Below, one piece after another: positions 1 to 9,540 of a DNA stretch of 64,000 nucleotides (the stretch's first letter is position 1; each line of letters opens with the position of its first letter). A model generated the notes under the pieces. It did not search any database, was not told where the DNA came from, and worked only from the letters and a program-made list of their open reading frames with translations. The position numbers and the translations under genes are program-made. Origin of the DNA: Pectobacterium actinidiae (GTDB lineage Bacteria > Pseudomonadota > Gammaproteobacteria > Enterobacterales > Enterobacteriaceae); assembly GCF_000803315.1 (NCBI RefSeq), contig NZ_JRMH01000001.1, positions 1,240,001 to 1,304,000 of the forward strand, in the 5' to 3' direction.

Positions 1-1
1 C

Positions 2-1528
2 GATCAAGACGCCATTGAATATATGTGTAAAACCGGCCCAGAAGCGATTCTGGAACTGGAGCACATGGGGTTACCATTCTCCCGTCTGGATGATGGCAGC
101 ATTTATCAGCGTCCATTCGGTGGTCAATCCAAGAACTTTGGTGGCGAGCAGGCTGCGCGTACGGCGGCGGCGGCTGACCGTACGGGTCATGCGTTGCTGC
201 ATACGCTGTATCAGCAGAACCTGAAAAATCATACGACTATTTTCTCCGAATGGTACGCCCTCGATCTGGTGAAGAATCAGGATGGCGCGGTTGTCGGTTG
301 TACCGCGATCTGTATCGAAACCGGTGAAGTTGTCTATTTCAAAGCGAAAGCGACCGTGCTGGCAACCGGCGGCGCGGGCCGTATCTACCAGTCCACCACC
401 AACGCACACATTAATACAGGTGACGGCGTAGGCATGGCATTGCGTGCTGGCGTTCCGTTGCAGGACATGGAAATGTGGCAGTTCCACCCAACCGGTATTG
501 CTGGTGCGGGTGTGTTGGTGACTGAAGGCTGCCGTGGTGAAGGTGGTTACCTGCTGAACAAGCACGGTGAACGCTTCATGGAACGTTATGCGCCGAACGC
601 GAAAGATCTGGCTGGCCGCGATGTGGTTGCCCGTTCCATTATGATCGAAATTCGTGAAGGTCGCGGCTGTGAAGGCCCGTGGGGACCACACGCCAAGCTG
701 AAGCTGGATCATCTGGGTAAAGAGGTTCTGGAATCCCGTCTGCCGGGTATTCTGGAGCTGTCTCGCACATTTGCTCACGTCGATCCGGTTAAAGAACCGA
801 TTCCTGTTATTCCAACCTGCCACTATATGATGGGCGGTATTCCGACCAAAGTGAGCGGACAGGCGCTGACGGTGAATGAGAAGGGCGAAGATGTGGTGAT
901 TCCGGGACTGTTTGCCGTGGGCGAAATTGCCTGCGTCTCGGTTCATGGTGCTAACCGCTTGGGTGGTAACTCGTTGCTCGACCTGGTGGTGTTCGGCCGT
1001 TCAGCCGGTATTCACCTGCAAGAATCGCTGGATGAGCAGGGCGCAAGCCGTGATGCCAGCGATTCTGATATTGAAGCTTCGCTCGACCGTCTGAACCGCT
1101 GGAACACGACCCGCTCAGGGGAGGATCCGGTTGAAATCCGTAAGGCGTTGCAATCCTGTATGCAGAACAACTTCTCGGTCTTCCGTGAAGGCGATGCGAT
1201 GGCGAAAGGGTTGGAAGAGCTTAAAGTGATCCGTGAACGCCTGAAGAACGCGCGTCTGGATGATACCTCAAGCGAGTTCAACACCCAGCGTATCGAATGT
1301 CTGGAGCTGGATAACCTGATGGAAACCGCGTATGCGACGGCGGTATCCGCAAACTTCCGTACCGAAAGCCGTGGCGCACACAGCCGCTTCGATTACCCAG
1401 AGCGCGACGATGAAAATTGGCTGTGCCATTCGTTGTATCTGCCGCAAACCGACAGCATGACGCGCCGTGAGGTGAACATGCAGCCTAAACTGCGTCCGGC
1501 GTTCCCGCCGAAAGTACGTACTTATTAA
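2..1528 (+). CDS. sdhA: Succinate dehydrogenase flavoprotein subunit, 5' end missing
   Basis: Catalytic FAD subunit of complex II; it oxidises succinate to fumarate on the cytoplasmic face of the inner membrane. The reading frame is open from base 2, so the gene starts outside the window. The 508 residues seen match the last 508 of the 588 in E. coli SdhA, so about 80 residues, including the N-terminal FAD dinucleotide motif, are missing. Visible family landmarks are the substrate-site HPTG with [11 protein letters not shown] (about bases 485-550), CHYMMGG (about 819-840) and [14 protein letters not shown] (about 943-985). sdhB follows 16 bp later in the same operon. Identity is certain; the missing start is only the window edge. 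Confidence 0.98.
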   Translation, partial: DQDAIEYMCKTGPEAILELEHMGLPFSRLDDGSIYQRPFGGQSKNFGGEQAARTAAAADRTGHALLHTLYQQNLKNHTTIFSEWYALDLVKNQDGAVVGCTAICIETGEVVYFKAKATVLATGGAGRIYQSTTNAHINTGDGVGMALRAGVPLQDMEMWQFHPTGIAGAGVLVTEGCRGEGGYLLNKHGERFMERYAPNAKDLAGRDVVARSIMIEIREGRGCEGPWGPHAKLKLDHLGKEVLESRLPGILELSRTFAHVDPVKEPIPVIPTCHYMMGGIPTKVSGQALTVNEKGEDVVIPGLFAVGEIACVSVHGANRLGGNSLLDLVVFGRSAGIHLQESLDEQGASRDASDSDIEASLDRLNRWNTTRSGEDPVEIRKALQSCMQNNFSVFREGDAMAKGLEELKVIRERLKNARLDDTSSEFNTQRIECLELDNLMETAYATAVSANFRTESRGAHSRFDYPERDDENWLCHSLYLPQTDSMTRREVNMQPKLRPAFPPKVRTY

Positions 1529-1544
1529 TCGCGGAGATCAAACG

Positions 1545-2261
1545 ATGAAACTCGAATTTTCTATTTATCGTTACAACCCAGATATTGACGATGCTCCGCG
1601 GATGCAGGATTACCAGTTGGAGGCGGAAGAAGGCCGCGACATGATGCTGCTGGACGCGCTGATGCTGCTGAAAGAGCAGGATCCGACGTTGTCATTCCGC
1701 CGTTCCTGCCGTGAAGGTGTCTGCGGTTCTGATGGCGTCAACATGAACGGCAAAAACGGGCTAGCCTGTATTACGCCGGTTTCTGCGTTACGTCGCGGAA
1801 ACAGCAAAATCGTCATCCGTCCTTTACCGGGATTACCGGTTGTTCGTGATTTGGTAGTGGACATGGGACAGTTCTATGCTCAATATGAGAAAATAAAGCC
1901 TTACCTGTTGAATAATGGGAAAAATCCGCCGGCGCGTGAGCATCTGCAATCGCCTGAACAACGTGCCAAGTTGGATGGGTTGTATGAATGTATCATGTGT
2001 GCCTGCTGTTCAACGTCTTGCCCGTCGTTCTGGTGGAACCCGGACAAGTTTGTCGGGCCTGCGGGGCTACTGGCAGCATACCGCTTCCTGATTGACAGCC
2101 GTGATACGGAAACCACGCCACGACTGGACGATCTGGACGATGCATTCAGCGTTTTCCGCTGCCACGGCATCATGAACTGCGTCAACGTGTGTCCAAAAGG
2201 GCTGAACCCAACCAAGGCTATTGGTCATATTAAATCGATGCTGTTGCATCGTAGTGCGTAA
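1545..2261 (+). CDS. sdhB: Succinate dehydrogenase iron-sulfur subunit
   Basis: Carries electrons from the SdhA flavin to the membrane quinone site through three iron-sulfur clusters. The length, 238 residues, equals that of E. coli SdhB. The [2Fe-2S] ligands are Cys55, Cys60, Asp63 and Cys75 in CREGVCGSDG and NGLAC. The C-terminal ferredoxin-like half has CIMCACCSTSCP and later CHGIMNCVNVCPKG for the [4Fe-4S] and [3Fe-4S] clusters. The start follows a GGAG ribosome site (gcggagatcaaacg). It is the last sdh gene; two strong hairpins separate it from sucA. Confidence 0.98.
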   Translation: MKLEFSIYRYNPDIDDAPRMQDYQLEAEEGRDMMLLDALMLLKEQDPTLSFRRSCREGVCGSDGVNMNGKNGLACITPVSALRRGNSKIVIRPLPGLPVVRDLVVDMGQFYAQYEKIKPYLLNNGKNPPAREHLQSPEQRAKLDGLYECIMCACCSTSCPSFWWNPDKFVGPAGLLAAYRFLIDSRDTETTPRLDDLDDAFSVFRCHGIMNCVNVCPKGLNPTKAIGHIKSMLLHRSA

Positions 2262-2317
2262 TCACTAGCAAGTATGTAACGTGTTATTGCATAAAGATTA
2301 AGTAGTAAAACATGTAT

Positions 2318-2349
2318 CTCCCTCTGAAGTTGCTATTCTTCAGAGGGAG
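2318..2349 (+). other. Perfect hairpin after sdhB (first of a pair)
   Basis: CTCCCTCTGAAG at 2318-2329 is answered by its exact complement at 2338-2349, leaving an 8-nt loop. No T-run follows, so it is not a classical terminator. It lies between the sdh and suc halves of the TCA operon. It may stabilise or mark a processing point in the message, or it may be part of a repetitive element. Confidence 0.7.
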
Positions 2350-2352
2350 CGC

Positions 2353-2405
2353 AGGAAACCTTTAAAAACCGGCTTACGCGCCCGAACCGGTTTTTAAAGG
2401 TTCCT
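2353..2405 (+). other. Long hairpin upstream of sucA (second of a pair)
   Basis: AACCTTTAAAAACCGG at 2357-2372 pairs perfectly with 2387-2402 across a 14-nt loop. With one bulged A the stem extends to 2353-2405. It starts four bases after the first hairpin. The T5 in the 3' arm is within the stem, not after it, so factor-independent termination is uncertain. A role in partial termination, attenuation or mRNA protection between sdhB and sucA is inference. Confidence 0.7.
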
Positions 2406-2536
2406 TAGGGGGGATGGATACCCTAAGCGCGTACCGAAGTACGACAAGTGAACCGTTTTTACGGCGAACGATATACGGACACTAATTACATGTTAACCAC
2501 GGCGAAAACTGAAGCTTATTAGCTTAAGGGATCATA

Positions 2537-5344
2537 ATGCAGAACGGCGCGATGAAGGCCTGGCTGGATTCCTCCTATTTGGCGGGTGCGAATCAGTCCT
2601 ACATAGAGCAACTCTATGAAGATTTTTTAACCGATCCTGACTCGATCGAACATAGCTGGCGCTCGATCTTCCAGCAATTGCCTACGAGTGGGGTCAAACC
2701 GGATCAACTCCATTCTAAAACGCGTGAATATTTCCGCCGTCTGGCGAAAGACTCTTCGCGCTTTACCTCGTCAGTCACCGATCCCGATATTGATGCTAAG
2801 CAGGTCAAGGTATTACAGCTGATCAATGCGTTCCGTTTCCGTGGACATCAGCAAGCTAACCTGGATCCGATCTTCCTGCGCCCGCAGGAACCCGTTGCAG
2901 AATTGGATCTGGATTACCACAACCTGACGCAGGATGACCTGCAAGAATCCTTCAATGTGGGGTCTTTTGCCATCGGCAAAGACACCATGAAACTGGAAGA
3001 TCTGTATGATGCGCTGAAACGCACCTATTGCGGTTCTATCGGTGCGGAATACATGCACATGACCAGCACGGAAGAGAAACGTTGGATCCAGCAGCGTATC
3101 GAATCGGTAATGGGGCAGCCGTCATTTTCTCTCGAAGAGAAACGCCGTTTTCTGAAAGAGTTAACCGCAGCCGAAGGGCTGGAGCGTTATCTGGGTGCCA
3201 AATATCCTGGTGCCAAGCGTTTCTCGCTGGAAGGCGGTGATGCACTGGTTCCGATGCTGAAAGAGCTGATTCGCCATGCGGGTGCAAATGATACTCGCGA
3301 AGTGGTATTGGGGATGGCACACCGTGGCCGCCTCAACGTGCTGATCAACGTATTGGGCAAAAAGTCTCAGGATCTGTTCGACGAGTTCGCTGGCAAGCAT
3401 AAAGAACACTTGGGCACCGGTGACGTGAAATACCATCAGGGCTTCTCGTCTGAATTCGAAACTGCTGGCGGTCTGGTGCATTTGGCGCTGGCGTTTAACC
3501 CATCGCACCTTGAGATCGTCAGCCCGGTAGTGACTGGCTCGGTACGTGCGCGTCTCGATCGTCTGAATAGCCAGAGCGGCCCGCGTGTTTTACCTATCAC
3601 CATTCACGGTGATGCGGCAATTAGCGGTCAGGGCGTGGTGCAGGAACTGTTGAACATGTCGACGGTGCGTGGCTACGAAGTTGGCGGCACGCTGCGTATT
3701 GTGATCAACAACCGTATCGGCTTTACCACGTCTAACCCGCTGGATATTCGCTCAACCGAATACTGTACCGATATCGGCAAGATGGTGCAGGCTCCGATCT
3801 TCCACGTTAACGCAGATGACCCAGAAGCGGTGGCATTTGTTACGCGTCTGGCGTTGGATTTCCGTAATGAGTTTAAGCGCGATGTGTTCATCGATCTGAT
3901 CTGTTATCGCCGTCATGGTCATAACGAAGCTGACGAGCCAAGTGCAACGCAGCCGATGATGTACCAGAAGATCAAAAAGCATCCTACGCCGCGTAAGGTC
4001 TATGCCGATCGTCTGGAGCAGGAAAAATCCATCACGCTGGAAGATGCCACCGAGATGGTCAACCTATACCGCGATGCGCTGGATGCGGGTGAATGCGTGG
4101 TGGAAGAATGGCGTCAGATGGATATGCAGTCCTTTACCTGGACGCCGTATCTGAACCATGAGTGGGATGAACCCTATCCGCACGCAACAGAAATGAAACG
4201 TTTGCAGGAACTGGCTAAGCGTATCAGTGAAGTGCCGGAGGGGATTGATATCCATCCTCGCGTTGCCAAGGTTTATAGCGATCGTGCCGAAATGGCTGCG
4301 GGTAATAAACCGTTCGACTGGGGCGGAGCAGAAACGCTGGCTTACGCCACGTTGGTTGACGAAGGCATTCCGATTCGCTTGTCTGGTGAAGACAGTGGTC
4401 GTGGCACATTCTTCCATCGTCATGCTGTCGTGCATAACCAAAAAAATGGTTCCAGCTATACGCCGTTGAACCACGTACATAACGGTCAGGGCGAGTTCAA
4501 CGTCTGGGACTCCGTGCTATCCGAAGAAGCGATTCTGGCGTTTGAATACGGCTATGCGACCGCAGAACCGCGCACCCTGACCATCTGGGAAGCGCAGTTT
4601 GGTGACTTCGCCAACGGTGCCCAGGTCGTTATCGACCAGTTCATCAGCTCCGGTGAGCAGAAGTGGGGCCGCATGTGTGGTCTGGTCATGCTGCTGCCGC
4701 ACGGTTACGAAGGTCAAGGTCCAGAGCACTCGTCTGCCAGACTGGAACGTTATCTGCAACTGTGCGCTGAGCAAAATATGCAGGTTTGTATTCCGTCAAC
4801 GCCAGCACAGGTGTATCACATGCTTCGCCGTCAGGCGCTGCGCGGTATGCGCCGCCCGCTGGTGGTTATGTCACCGAAATCTCTCCTGCGCCATCCGCTG
4901 GCGATTTCTTCACTGGATGAACTGGCAAATGGTTCCTTCCAGCCGGCGATTGGTGAGGTAGAAGAATTAGATCCGGCAGCCGTGAAGCGTGTCGTGCTTT
5001 GTTCCGGTAAGGTCTACTATGATTTGGTGGAACAGCGCCGCAAGAACGAGCAAAAGAATGTCGCGATCGTCCGTATCGAACAGCTTTATCCGTTCCCGCA
5101 TCAGTCCGTTCAAGCTGCGCTGGAACCGTTTGCCCATGTTCACGATTTCGTGTGGTGTCAGGAAGAACCGCTGAATCAGGGAGCCTGGTATTGCAGTCAG
5201 CACCATTTCCGTGAAGTGATTCCATTTGGGGCTTCTTTACGTTACGCAGGACGCCCGGCGTCTGCATCACCCGCCGTTGGCTATATGTCCGTACACCAGA
5301 AACAACAGCAAGATCTGGTCGATGACGCGCTGAACGTTGATTAA
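2537..5344 (+). CDS. sucA: 2-oxoglutarate dehydrogenase E1 component
   Basis: Thiamine-diphosphate decarboxylase of the 2-oxoglutarate dehydrogenase complex; it converts 2-oxoglutarate to CO2 and a succinyl group passed to the lipoyl arm of SucB. It has 935 residues against 933 in E. coli. The N-terminal MQNGAMKAWLDSSYL segment is the family's E2-binding tail. The thiamine-binding motif GDAAISGQGVVQE, ending in VINNRIGFTT, lies at about bases 3610-3732. The ATG at 2537 follows AAGGGATCATA. sucB begins 15 bp downstream, so the pair is one transcription unit. Confidence 0.98.
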   Translation: MQNGAMKAWLDSSYLAGANQSYIEQLYEDFLTDPDSIEHSWRSIFQQLPTSGVKPDQLHSKTREYFRRLAKDSSRFTSSVTDPDIDAKQVKVLQLINAFRFRGHQQANLDPIFLRPQEPVAELDLDYHNLTQDDLQESFNVGSFAIGKDTMKLEDLYDALKRTYCGSIGAEYMHMTSTEEKRWIQQRIESVMGQPSFSLEEKRRFLKELTAAEGLERYLGAKYPGAKRFSLEGGDALVPMLKELIRHAGANDTREVVLGMAHRGRLNVLINVLGKKSQDLFDEFAGKHKEHLGTGDVKYHQGFSSEFETAGGLVHLALAFNPSHLEIVSPVVTGSVRARLDRLNSQSGPRVLPITIHGDAAISGQGVVQELLNMSTVRGYEVGGTLRIVINNRIGFTTSNPLDIRSTEYCTDIGKMVQAPIFHVNADDPEAVAFVTRLALDFRNEFKRDVFIDLICYRRHGHNEADEPSATQPMMYQKIKKHPTPRKVYADRLEQEKSITLEDATEMVNLYRDALDAGECVVEEWRQMDMQSFTWTPYLNHEWDEPYPHATEMKRLQELAKRISEVPEGIDIHPRVAKVYSDRAEMAAGNKPFDWGGAETLAYATLVDEGIPIRLSGEDSGRGTFFHRHAVVHNQKNGSSYTPLNHVHNGQGEFNVWDSVLSEEAILAFEYGYATAEPRTLTIWEAQFGDFANGAQVVIDQFISSGEQKWGRMCGLVMLLPHGYEGQGPEHSSARLERYLQLCAEQNMQVCIPSTPAQVYHMLRRQALRGMRRPLVVMSPKSLLRHPLAISSLDELANGSFQPAIGEVEELDPAAVKRVVLCSGKVYYDLVEQRRKNEQKNVAIVRIEQLYPFPHQSVQAALEPFAHVHDFVWCQEEPLNQGAWYCSQHHFREVIPFGASLRYAGRPASASPAVGYMSVHQKQQQDLVDDALNVD

Positions 5345-5359
5345 ATAAAAGGATAGATA

Positions 5360-6586
5360 ATGAGTAGCGTAGATATTCATGTACCCGACCTGCCTGAATC
5401 CGTCGCTGACGCCACTGTGGCGACCTGGCATAAAAAACCAGGCGATAGCGTCCAGCGCGATGAAGTACTGGTTGAAATTGAAACTGACAAAGTTGTGCTG
5501 GAAGTGCCTGCCTCTGAAGCGGGCATTCTGGATGCCGTGCTGGAAGAAGAAGGCGCGACCGTAACGTCTCGCCAGCTACTGGGTCGCATTCGCCGTGGCG
5601 ATAGCTCCGGTAAAGAAACCAGCGAGAAGTCACAGAGCAAAGAATCAACACCCGCACAGCGCCATACGGCTGGGCTGGAAGAAGAGAGTAGCGATGCGCT
5701 CAGCCCGGCAATCCGCCGTCTGATTGCAGAGCACGATATCGATGCCTCTGCAATCAAAGGCAGCGGCGTAGGCGGTCGAATTACCCGCGAAGACGTGGAT
5801 AAGCATTTGGCTGCCCAGAAGAAAGAGCCAGCTAAAGCACCTAAGTCTGAGGCTACGGCGGCTTCTCCTGCACCAGCTTTGGGCGCGCGCAGCGAAAAAC
5901 GCGTACCGATGACGCGCTTGCGTAAGCGTGTTGCAGAACGTCTGCTGGAAGCGAAAAACAGCACGGCAATGTTGACGACGTTTAACGAAATCAACATGCA
6001 GCCAATCATGGATCTGCGCAAGCAGTACGGCGAGGCATTTGAGAAGCGCCACGGCGTGCGTCTGGGCTTCATGTCCTTCTACATCAAAGCTGTGGTCGAA
6101 GCGCTGAAGCGTTATCCAGAAGTGAATGCTTCTATTGATGGCGAAGATGTGGTTTACCACAACTACTTCGATGTCAGCATCGCGGTATCTACCCCGCGTG
6201 GTCTGGTTACGCCAGTACTGCGTGATGTGGATGCGCTGGGCATGGCCGACATCGAGAAACGTATCAAAGAGCTGGCTGTGAAAGGCCGTGACGGCAAATT
6301 GACGGTTGAAGAATTGCTGGGCGGTAACTTCACGATTACCAATGGCGGCGTCTTTGGCTCTCTGATGTCTACCCCGATCATCAACCCACCGCAGAGTGCG
6401 ATTCTGGGTATGCACGCCATTAAGGATCGCCCGATGGCGGTTGATGGTCAGGTCGTTATTCTGCCGATGATGTATCTGGCACTGTCTTACGATCACCGTT
6501 TGGTCGATGGCCGCGAGTCCGTTGGCTTCCTGGTGACGGTGAAAGAGATGCTGGAAGATCCAGCGCGTCTGCTGTTAGACGTTTAG
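5360..6586 (+). CDS. sucB: Dihydrolipoyl succinyltransferase (E2)
   Basis: Core of the 2-oxoglutarate dehydrogenase complex; it moves the succinyl group from lipoamide to coenzyme A. Domains in order: lipoyl domain (residues 1-80) with the lipoylated Lys44 in ETDKVVLEV; a Lys/Ser/Ala/Pro-rich linker; peripheral subunit-binding domain at about 113-150 ([12 protein letters not shown]); a second linker rich in Ala and Lys; catalytic domain ending in SYDHRLVDG, with His379 and Asp383 as the acyltransferase pair. The start has an AAGGATAG ribosome site. A 186-bp gap separates it from sucC. Confidence 0.98.
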   Translation: MSSVDIHVPDLPESVADATVATWHKKPGDSVQRDEVLVEIETDKVVLEVPASEAGILDAVLEEEGATVTSRQLLGRIRRGDSSGKETSEKSQSKESTPAQRHTAGLEEESSDALSPAIRRLIAEHDIDASAIKGSGVGGRITREDVDKHLAAQKKEPAKAPKSEATAASPAPALGARSEKRVPMTRLRKRVAERLLEAKNSTAMLTTFNEINMQPIMDLRKQYGEAFEKRHGVRLGFMSFYIKAVVEALKRYPEVNASIDGEDVVYHNYFDVSIAVSTPRGLVTPVLRDVDALGMADIEKRIKELAVKGRDGKLTVEELLGGNFTITNGGVFGSLMSTPIINPPQSAILGMHAIKDRPMAVDGQVVILPMMYLALSYDHRLVDGRESVGFLVTVKEMLEDPARLLLDV

Positions 6587-6604
6587 TCCGACAGGTAGGC
6601 TATC

Positions 6605-6632
6605 GGGCGGATAACCCTGACGGTTTCCGCCC
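6605..6632 (+). other. Imperfect hairpin in the sucB-sucC spacer
   Basis: GGGCGG at 6605-6610 pairs with CCGCCC at 6627-6632; inside these, AACC (6613-6616) pairs with GGTT (6622-6625). It is not followed by a U-tract. It is the only clear structure in the 186-bp gap between sucB and sucC and may act as an mRNA stability or processing element. Confidence 0.4.
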
Positions 6633-6772
6633 AATATGTGCTATGCAGGCCGTTTTTCTCAGCGGCGTTATCCAAATATATCAGAGAGTTAATGGCGCTT
6701 TTCTCTACCGAAAGACTCGGTGATGAAAAACCGTCTGCCGACTTATCTCCAAACCTAAATGGATAGAACATC

Positions 6773-7939
6773 ATGAATTTACACGAGTATCAGGCAAAAC
6801 AACTCTTTGCTCGATATGGTTTACCGGCACCGACCGGTTATGCCTGTACCACACCGCGTGAAGCGGAAGAAGCCGCATCTAAAATTGGTGCGGGTCCGTG
6901 GGTCGTAAAATGTCAGGTTCACGCCGGTGGTCGCGGTAAAGCGGGCGGCGTTAAAGTCGTCAGCAACAAAGAAGATATCCGCGCGTTTGCTGAAAACTGG
7001 CTGGGTAAAAAACTCGTTACTTATCAAACTGACGCGCAGGGCCAGCCAGTTCATCAGATTCTGGTTGAAGCGGCAACGGATATCGACAAAGAGCTTTATC
7101 TGGGCGCGGTTGTTGACCGTGGCACGCGCCGCGTGGTGTTCATGGCGTCCACCGAAGGTGGCGTAGAAATTGAAAAAGTGGCGGAAGAAACGCCAGAGCT
7201 GATTCATAAAGCGGCGATCGATCCACTGGTCGGCCCGCAGCCTTATCAGGGGCGTGAGCTGGCTTTTAAACTGGGTCTGAGCGGTAAGCAAGTGGCTCAG
7301 TTCACCAAAATCTTCATGGGTTTGGCGACGCTGTTCCTTGAGCGCGATCTGGCTCTGGTAGAAATCAACCCGCTGGTTATCACCAAGCAGGGCGATCTGA
7401 TCTGTCTGGATGGCAAGCTGGGTGCGGACGGCAATGCGTTGTTCCGTCAGCCTGAGCTGCGTGAAATGCGTGACCCAAGTCAGGAAGACTCCCGTGAAGC
7501 GCATGCAGCGCAGTGGGAACTGAACTATGTTGCGCTGGACGGTAACATTGGCTGTATGGTGAACGGTGCGGGTCTGGCGATGGGCACGATGGACATCGTG
7601 AAGCTGCACGGTGGCTCTCCTGCTAACTTCCTCGATGTCGGCGGCGGCGCGACGAAAGAACGTGTTACTGAAGCGTTCAAAATTATTCTGTCTGACGACA
7701 AAGTAAAAGCCGTCTTTGTGAACATCTTTGGTGGCATCGTACGTTGCGATTTGATCGCCGACGGTATCATCGGAGCAGTAGCCGAAGTGGGTGTTAACGT
7801 ACCGGTTGTTGTACGTCTTGAAGGAAACAATGCGGAACTGGGTGCCAAGAAACTGGCGGATAGCGGCCTGAATATTATTGCCGCGACCAGCCTGACGGGT
7901 GCGGCTCAGCAGGTTGTTGCAGCAGTGGGGGATAAATAA
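6773..7939 (+). CDS. sucC: Succinyl-CoA synthetase beta subunit
   Basis: ADP-forming succinyl-CoA ligase beta subunit, which provides the ATP-grasp nucleotide site and forms an alpha2-beta2 enzyme with SucD. It makes ATP by substrate-level phosphorylation in the TCA cycle. The length, 388 residues, is that of E. coli SucC. The start [18 protein letters not shown] and the segment [10 protein letters not shown] are typical of the ATP-grasp half; the C-terminal [13 protein letters not shown] lies in the CoA-ligase half. Its stop codon overlaps the sucD start by one base (TAATG). Confidence 0.98.
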   Translation: MNLHEYQAKQLFARYGLPAPTGYACTTPREAEEAASKIGAGPWVVKCQVHAGGRGKAGGVKVVSNKEDIRAFAENWLGKKLVTYQTDAQGQPVHQILVEAATDIDKELYLGAVVDRGTRRVVFMASTEGGVEIEKVAEETPELIHKAAIDPLVGPQPYQGRELAFKLGLSGKQVAQFTKIFMGLATLFLERDLALVEINPLVITKQGDLICLDGKLGADGNALFRQPELREMRDPSQEDSREAHAAQWELNYVALDGNIGCMVNGAGLAMGTMDIVKLHGGSPANFLDVGGGATKERVTEAFKIILSDDKVKAVFVNIFGGIVRCDLIADGIIGAVAEVGVNVPVVVRLEGNNAELGAKKLADSGLNIIAATSLTGAAQQVVAAVGDK

Positions 7940-8811
7940 TGTCCATTCTGATTAATAAAAATACCAAAGTTATCTGTCAGGGTTTTACCGGTAGTCAGGG
8001 GACATTCCACTCTGAGCAAGCACTTGCTTACGGTACGCAAATGGTCGGTGGGGTCACGCCGGGTAAAGGCGGCACGGAACATCTGGGTTTGCCTGTATTT
8101 AATACGGTGCGTGAAGCGGTAGAAGCAACGGGCGCAACGGCATCTGTTATCTATGTCCCCGCTCCGTTCTGTAAAGACTCCATTCTGGAAGCGATTGACG
8201 CAGGTATCGAGCTGATTATCTGTATCACCGAAGGTATCCCAACGCTGGATATGCTGACGGTGAAAGTGAAACTCGATCAGAGCGGCGTGCGGATGATCGG
8301 CCCGAACTGCCCTGGTGTAATCACGCCGGGCGAATGTAAAATCGGTATTATGCCGGGCCATATTCACCTGCCGGGTAAAGTCGGTATCGTTTCTCGCTCA
8401 GGTACACTGACGTATGAAGCGGTGAAGCAAACGACCGATGCCGGTTTAGGTCAGTCCAGCTGTGTGGGGATCGGCGGTGACCCGATTCCTGGCTCTAACT
8501 TTATCGACATTCTGAAGCTGTTTGAACAAGATCCGCAGACGGAAGCCATCGTGATGATTGGTGAAATCGGTGGTACGGCAGAAGAAGAAGCGGCGGCGTA
8601 CATTAAAGAGCACGTGACGAAACCCGTTGTCGGTTACATCGCGGGTGTGACGGCACCGAAAGGTAAGCGCATGGGCCATGCTGGCGCCATCATCGCTGGC
8701 GGTAAAGGTACCGCTGACGATAAATTCGCAGCGTTAGAAGCGGCGGGTGTTAAAACCGTTCGTAGCCTGGCGGATATCGGCGATGCTGTGAAAGCGATAT
8801 TGTCGCGTTAA
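7939..8811 (+). CDS. sucD: Succinyl-CoA synthetase alpha subunit
   Basis: Binds CoA through its N-terminal Rossmann domain and carries the phosphohistidine that shuttles phosphate to the SucC nucleotide site. It has 290 residues, near the family length. The active-site histidine is His247 in KRMGHAGAI. The start codon shares a base with the sucC stop, a sign of translational coupling. A strong terminator follows 25 bp after the stop, so this ends the sdh-suc operon. Confidence 0.98.
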   Translation: MSILINKNTKVICQGFTGSQGTFHSEQALAYGTQMVGGVTPGKGGTEHLGLPVFNTVREAVEATGATASVIYVPAPFCKDSILEAIDAGIELIICITEGIPTLDMLTVKVKLDQSGVRMIGPNCPGVITPGECKIGIMPGHIHLPGKVGIVSRSGTLTYEAVKQTTDAGLGQSSCVGIGGDPIPGSNFIDILKLFEQDPQTEAIVMIGEIGGTAEEEAAAYIKEHVTKPVVGYIAGVTAPKGKRMGHAGAIIAGGKGTADDKFAALEAAGVKTVRSLADIGDAVKAILSR

Positions 8812-8835
8812 TCGATGAGTCGATTAACTATACCA

Positions 8836-8857
8836 GCCACCTTCGGGTGGCTTTTTT
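8836..8857 (+). terminator. Terminator of the sdh-suc operon
   Basis: GCCACC at 8836-8841, loop TTCG and GGTGGC at 8846-8851, followed by a run of six T. This is a textbook factor-independent terminator placed just after sucD. Confidence 0.93.
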
Positions 8858-8860
8858 ACG

Positions 8861-9540
8861 TAAAAAATGATGGAATTCAATAGGATCAAATATGGCTAAA
8901 TGTTGTTAATATCTGCAACAATTATAAAACAATAAATAAACGAAAGTATAAGTAATAAAATAAGAGAAATCATACAAAAAAAAGAATAAAGATAACTCGT
9001 TTTATTGTATGTGAATAATCGAACACCAAAGTAAAGAATACATTGCTGAATTAATTTTAATTAAACCTAAAAGTCACATTGCATTAACAATGAGTGTAAT
9101 AAATAAATTAATGCAACGCGATAATCACGATAAAAGCGTTAAATTGTTTTAGATCAAAAAACGCCTCTGGATATAATTTCTTAAATAGGCTTAAATTGCG
9201 CGAGGTCAATTATCGTCTTTCACGCCGTTTAGTGGAAAAGTTGATTTGAAGCCAAAAACCTAGTCTGGGTCACGTAAAAACCTATTTATTGTAGGGGATT
9301 ACAGGCGTAATATACGGCTACCTCCCTATGGGGTACGCGATTTGTAATACTTGTGATTTATCTTGAGCTTGCTGTCGGGTGTCGCGGTGCGACTGCCCTG
9401 GTGAACGGTATTTCTAGCGTTCATTACAGCCTGTGTTAAAGCAATTCTTGTTGTGTTCTTTTTGGGTGTAATGGCCGGATGTTTGGCGGCTTGTCAGCGT
9501 TTGCAAGCTAATCCCTTCCTGCGAGGAGCAAGGAGTCAAA
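8861..9540 (+). promoter_or_regulatory. Long AT-rich leader and promoter region of cydA
   Basis: The 680 bases between the sucD terminator and cydA hold no gene that I can support. The left two-thirds is very AT-rich. It includes ArcA-like cores such as TTTTAATTAAAC near 9056-9067, and an FNR-like site at 9144-9157. The right third is of normal composition and looks like a long untranslated leader; a small hairpin GTCGC/GCGAC lies at 9381-9393. In E. coli, cydA is likewise preceded by a long region with ArcA and FNR sites, so oxygen control is likely here. Exact promoters cannot be read with confidence. Confidence 0.5.
9144..9157 (+). promoter_or_regulatory. Candidate FNR site upstream of cydA
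   Basis: TTGTTTTAGATCAA matches the FNR consensus TTGAT-N4-ATCAA at nine of ten defined positions. It lies 384 bp before the cydA start codon. FNR control of cydAB is established in E. coli; its action at this site is inference. Confidence 0.45.

Noticed and set aside
71..946. Minus-strand 291-residue frame opposite sdhA
   Set aside because: It lies wholly antisense to a certain gene and its composition (many His, Arg, Gln) is typical of a shadow frame.
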